A program made the translations under genes and the position numbers. The notes below the pieces were generated by a model, which was not told where the DNA came from, made no database searches, and saw only the letters and a program-made list of their open reading frames with translations. Shown here one piece after another: positions 24,706-26,608 of a stretch of DNA of 26,608 nt (position 1 is its first letter; the number at the start of each line of letters is the position of its first letter). The DNA comes from an uncultured Acetobacter sp. (GTDB taxonomy: Bacteria; Pseudomonadota; Alphaproteobacteria; Acetobacterales; Acetobacteraceae): the NCBI RefSeq assembly GCF_937875265.1, contig NZ_CALLXM010000232.1:1-26608 (forward strand), read 5' to 3'.

Positions 24706-24740
24706 GGGGCCCGGAATAAAAAATAGTTGTTCCGGTCCCC
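24706..24740 (+). terminator. Stem-loop after the second receptor
   Basis: GGGGCCCGGA (24706-24715; first base could be 24705) pairs with TCCGGTCCCC (24731-24740) with one mismatch and a 15-nt A/T-rich loop, 20 nt after the stop codon. It is followed by TTAATG, not by a T-run. Confidence 0.5.
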
Positions 24741-24974
24741 TTAATGATAAAGCTTCAGTATCTATAGAAATTATAAGAAAATAATATAAATTTTGTAATA
24801 TTGAATGAAGTATCAGATATAATGAAAAGCCTGCAAATTAAACAGAAACAGTCATTGTTCCTTTAGGCGGGTCTATAAAGGGGGATTCATGAGAATGATC
24901 CCATAACGGAAGAGCTTCACAAAGGTGTCGCCCTACATCCTCAAATTTTTCTGGTGCAGCGCGCAATATTGCGC
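24741..24974. other. AT-rich gap with a possible small gene
   Basis: The region has low GC. It holds a minus-strand frame that reads like protein (24838-24966) and a perfect 14-bp palindrome GCGCAATATTGCGC (24961-24974) directly after the DUF2142 stop. Otherwise nothing is recognised. Confidence 0.4.
24838..24966 (-). CDS. Possible small protein or gene remnant after the DUF2142 gene
   Basis: Minus-strand frame ending at 24838 (TAA). Read from a TTG at 24966 it gives 42 residues with a natural-looking soluble composition: APEKFEDVGRHLCEALPLW, then DHSHESPFIDPPKGTMTVSV at the C-terminus. The frame is open further back into the end of the DUF2142 gene, with no ATG or GTG. Its codons end mostly in A or T, unlike the neighbouring genes. 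It could be a small horizontally acquired gene, the remnant of a longer gene cut off by the DUF2142 gene, or chance. I recognise no family. Confidence 0.25.
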   Translation of the reverse strand: MRAAPEKFEDVGRHLCEALPLWDHSHESPFIDPPKGTMTVSV

Positions 24975-26363
24975 TTACCAGAAGCGCGCGAGAAGAGCGT
25001 GACCCAGTGTGATGGTATCTATGGTCAGATACACGACCACAACACCCGCACCCAACTGATGGAATGCAAGCTTGGGGGCTAGTCGGCCAGCCTGCGGCAT
25101 GGCTGGCAGAAGCATGGCGCAGAAAGGGATAAGAGTGAGGAAGTACCGGCCTTGTATACCGGAAATAATGTCACTCCCCACAGGGGACCAGATGACATAC
25201 AGCGAGAGCATCATGGCCAGAATACTGGCTGCCACAACAGTAAGTGTTGTCAGAACAACGCGTAAAGTCTGCCGTGCTGCACCAGCCCCTTTCCACACTG
25301 CGCCGGACAGAAATGACAGGACCAGCGCTATGGCTGTCAGGATATAGAACTGTTTGCTGAGTGGCGTATCCAGCCAGCCCAGACGGCCTATCATCTGGCA
25401 TGCAAAGTTGGGGCTGTATGTTGCAAGAGTATGCAGAACAACGCCAAGCGTTTGCAGCGGATGGAGCAGCACCCATTTGATCTGCGCGCTATCAGAAACG
25501 CCACCCTGAGCCAGAAACTGCACTTTGACGGGGGCAATGCCCCACATGTACCACGCGCCGGTTGCAAACAGGCTGATGGTCAAAGGCAGTAACGGGCGTA
25601 CATAATGGCGGCAGGCAAAGGCTACGGGCAACAGCGCGCCGAGCAGCAAAGGCGGTTTGCCCATAGCCAGCAGGGCAAACAGGGCGCTCACCCCAAGCCA
25701 CGCCCCAATGCTCCAGCGGGATGACGGCGTGTGGCGTGTCAGAATGGCGGTGGCCAGCAGTGTCAGGCCGATCAGAATGCCATCATGCGAGCAGGAACCA
25801 GCGAGGTGCACGCTCATGGGCAGGCTGGCCAGAAGCAGAAGCCACGCTGTGCCCCTGCGGCTGAGGGCGATGGCCGCAGTGCACAGCAGAATGCTGAGAA
25901 ACCCGTTTGTCAGTCTGGCCGCGTAAAAAGTCTGGATAACGGACAAATGCGCCAGACGGGACACATAAATGGTCAGGGCTTCCGGCAGATAAGCACCGGG
26001 GGCATAAATGGCGATGTTTCTGAAATCAATAAACTCATAGGTCTGGTTCCACGGCAGATGGGCAACCTTATCCAACGATGACGTGGAAAAATGCCGTTCC
26101 GGGTGGCCGATCATATCCACCGTGCTGATCAGCGCAGGGAGAACCGTGGTGGGGATCATGCCGCCACTCTGGTCCCCTTTACGCAGGCCGGTTATGCCGC
26201 CCTGAGAAATTTGAACGGCGCGGAAAAAATGGGGGCCTTCGTCAGGTGTCATGCCTTCGGGGGTAAAGAAGATCGTGATCAGAACCATAAGGCTGGCAAA
26301 GAACAGATAAATTTTTGCGACACTGAAGGGGGAGCGGACGAGTGAGTCCAGAAGCTCCTTCAC
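24975..26363 (-). CDS. DUF2142 family multi-pass membrane protein
   Basis: Polytopic inner-membrane protein of 462 residues with about 10-12 hydrophobic helices. The N-terminal loop after the first helix contains TPDEGPHFFRAVQISQGG, the DE-x-H-x-RA-x-Q-S-x-G signature of DUF2142. The layout (acidic motif in the first periplasmic loop, many helices, GRYFLTLIPF near the C-terminus) is like GT-C glycosyltransferases, and DUF2142 genes often sit in polysaccharide clusters, so a role in surface glycan assembly is plausible but unproven. Translation begins at GTG 26363 with only a weak AGGA upstream; an AAGGAG lies immediately inside the coding start. It is a single-gene unit here, preceded by a very AT-rich promoter region (26364-26474). 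Confidence 0.85.
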   Translation of the reverse strand: MKELLDSLVRSPFSVAKIYLFFASLMVLITIFFTPEGMTPDEGPHFFRAVQISQGGITGLRKGDQSGGMIPTTVLPALISTVDMIGHPERHFSTSSLDKVAHLPWNQTYEFIDFRNIAIYAPGAYLPEALTIYVSRLAHLSVIQTFYAARLTNGFLSILLCTAAIALSRRGTAWLLLLASLPMSVHLAGSCSHDGILIGLTLLATAILTRHTPSSRWSIGAWLGVSALFALLAMGKPPLLLGALLPVAFACRHYVRPLLPLTISLFATGAWYMWGIAPVKVQFLAQGGVSDSAQIKWVLLHPLQTLGVVLHTLATYSPNFACQMIGRLGWLDTPLSKQFYILTAIALVLSFLSGAVWKGAGAARQTLRVVLTTLTVVAASILAMMLSLYVIWSPVGSDIISGIQGRYFLTLIPFCAMLLPAMPQAGRLAPKLAFHQLGAGVVVVYLTIDTITLGHALLARFW

Positions 26364-26474
26364 GCCCGATTTGTCCTGAAAAAGGGGATGCTAAAAATTA
26401 AGATCATGTTCATTATTATCCATAAAATATTACGATAATTTCATTTATAATAAGGAAAATACCGAAACCGCAGG
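26364..26474 (-). promoter_or_regulatory. AT-rich upstream region of the DUF2142 gene
   Basis: Strongly A/T-rich 111 bp (for example TAATTTCATTTATAATAAGG on the plus strand), as expected for a promoter region. I could not fix a -35/-10 pair. Confidence 0.35.
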
Positions 26475-26608
26475 TCAGTGAAACACCGTCACGAAACAGA
26501 TATGACCGAGTGAGGCCACAAACACAAATGCTTGCGTGACGCTCTTCACTTTCAGGTGTGGGGCATAGTCTTGCCGCACATGGTATGGAGGAAGGCTATG
26601 GGGTGGGG
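26475..26608 (-). CDS. Possible 3' end of a gene running off the window
   Basis: A minus-strand frame stays open from the window edge to a TGA at 26475-26477, about 44 codons. It reads YHVRQDYAPHLKVKSVTQ followed by AFVFVASLGHICFVTVFH, which could be the last, hydrophobic part of a membrane protein. The other two minus-strand frames have stops. No start is visible because the sequence ends, and I recognise no family. Confidence 0.3.
   Translation of the reverse strand, partial: PPHSLPPYHVRQDYAPHLKVKSVTQAFVFVASLGHICFVTVFH

Noticed and set aside
1..26608. CRISPR array, insertion sequence or tRNA-linked integration site
   Set aside because: No regularly spaced repeats, transposase motifs, terminal inverted repeats or tRNA genes were seen, even around the AT-rich NTPase gene.

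Overview
The window looks like chromosome of an acetic acid bacterium (Acetobacteraceae; Acetobacter, Gluconacetobacter and Komagataeibacter are all possible). The main reason is the pairing of two kinds of periplasmic oxidative-fermentation enzyme: a three-subunit FAD/cytochrome c dehydrogenase of the gluconate 2-dehydrogenase type and a membrane-bound PQQ dehydrogenase of the glucose/quinate/shikimate family. Coding regions are mostly GC-rich. The exceptions are one clearly AT-rich gene (a KAP-type P-loop NTPase, 0.55-2.5 kb) and the intergenic regions. There is no rRNA, tRNA, CRISPR array or recognisable transposase.

Layout, left to right. A Gly-rich lipoprotein (131-418, +) ends at a probably bidirectional terminator. 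It faces the AT-rich KAP NTPase (553-2538, -). A TonB-type energy transducer (2678-3832, -) lies 97 bp downstream of the FAD dehydrogenase operon (7917-3930, -; order small, large, cytochrome, coupled by a 2-nt gap and an ATGA overlap). Next come an exported M13 metallopeptidase (8185-10284, -) and an outer-membrane channel of the MetA/phenol-degradation transporter family (10728-11666, -), which is divergent from the PQQ dehydrogenase (11964-14408, +). That dehydrogenase converges on a two-gene unit on the minus strand: a DAO-type FAD oxidoreductase (15296-16591) followed by a GntR/FCD regulator (14482-15240). After a 0.7-kb regulatory gap comes a plus-strand operon of TonB-dependent receptor, MHS-family MFS transporter and D-2-hydroxyacid dehydrogenase (17279-21958). 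A second TonB-dependent receptor (22271-24685, +) and a DUF2142 membrane protein (24975-26363, -) follow, and a possible gene fragment runs off the right end.

How it may work together (inference). The receptor, the MFS carrier and the cytoplasmic dehydrogenase/oxidase would take a small organic acid or related nutrient across both membranes, with the GntR/FCD protein as switch. A near-perfect palindrome with a GGTATACC core, the type bound by FCD-class GntR proteins, overlaps the predicted -10 of the receptor operon. A second palindrome with a related core sits in front of the oxidoreductase-regulator unit. The PQQ and FAD dehydrogenases would oxidise sugars or polyols in the periplasm and feed electrons to ubiquinone. 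The PQQ enzyme has Tyr where E. coli Gcd has the active-site His262, so its substrate may not be glucose. The most promising undescribed item is this regulated receptor-carrier-dehydrogenase/oxidoreductase locus. Its substrate cannot be read from the sequence.
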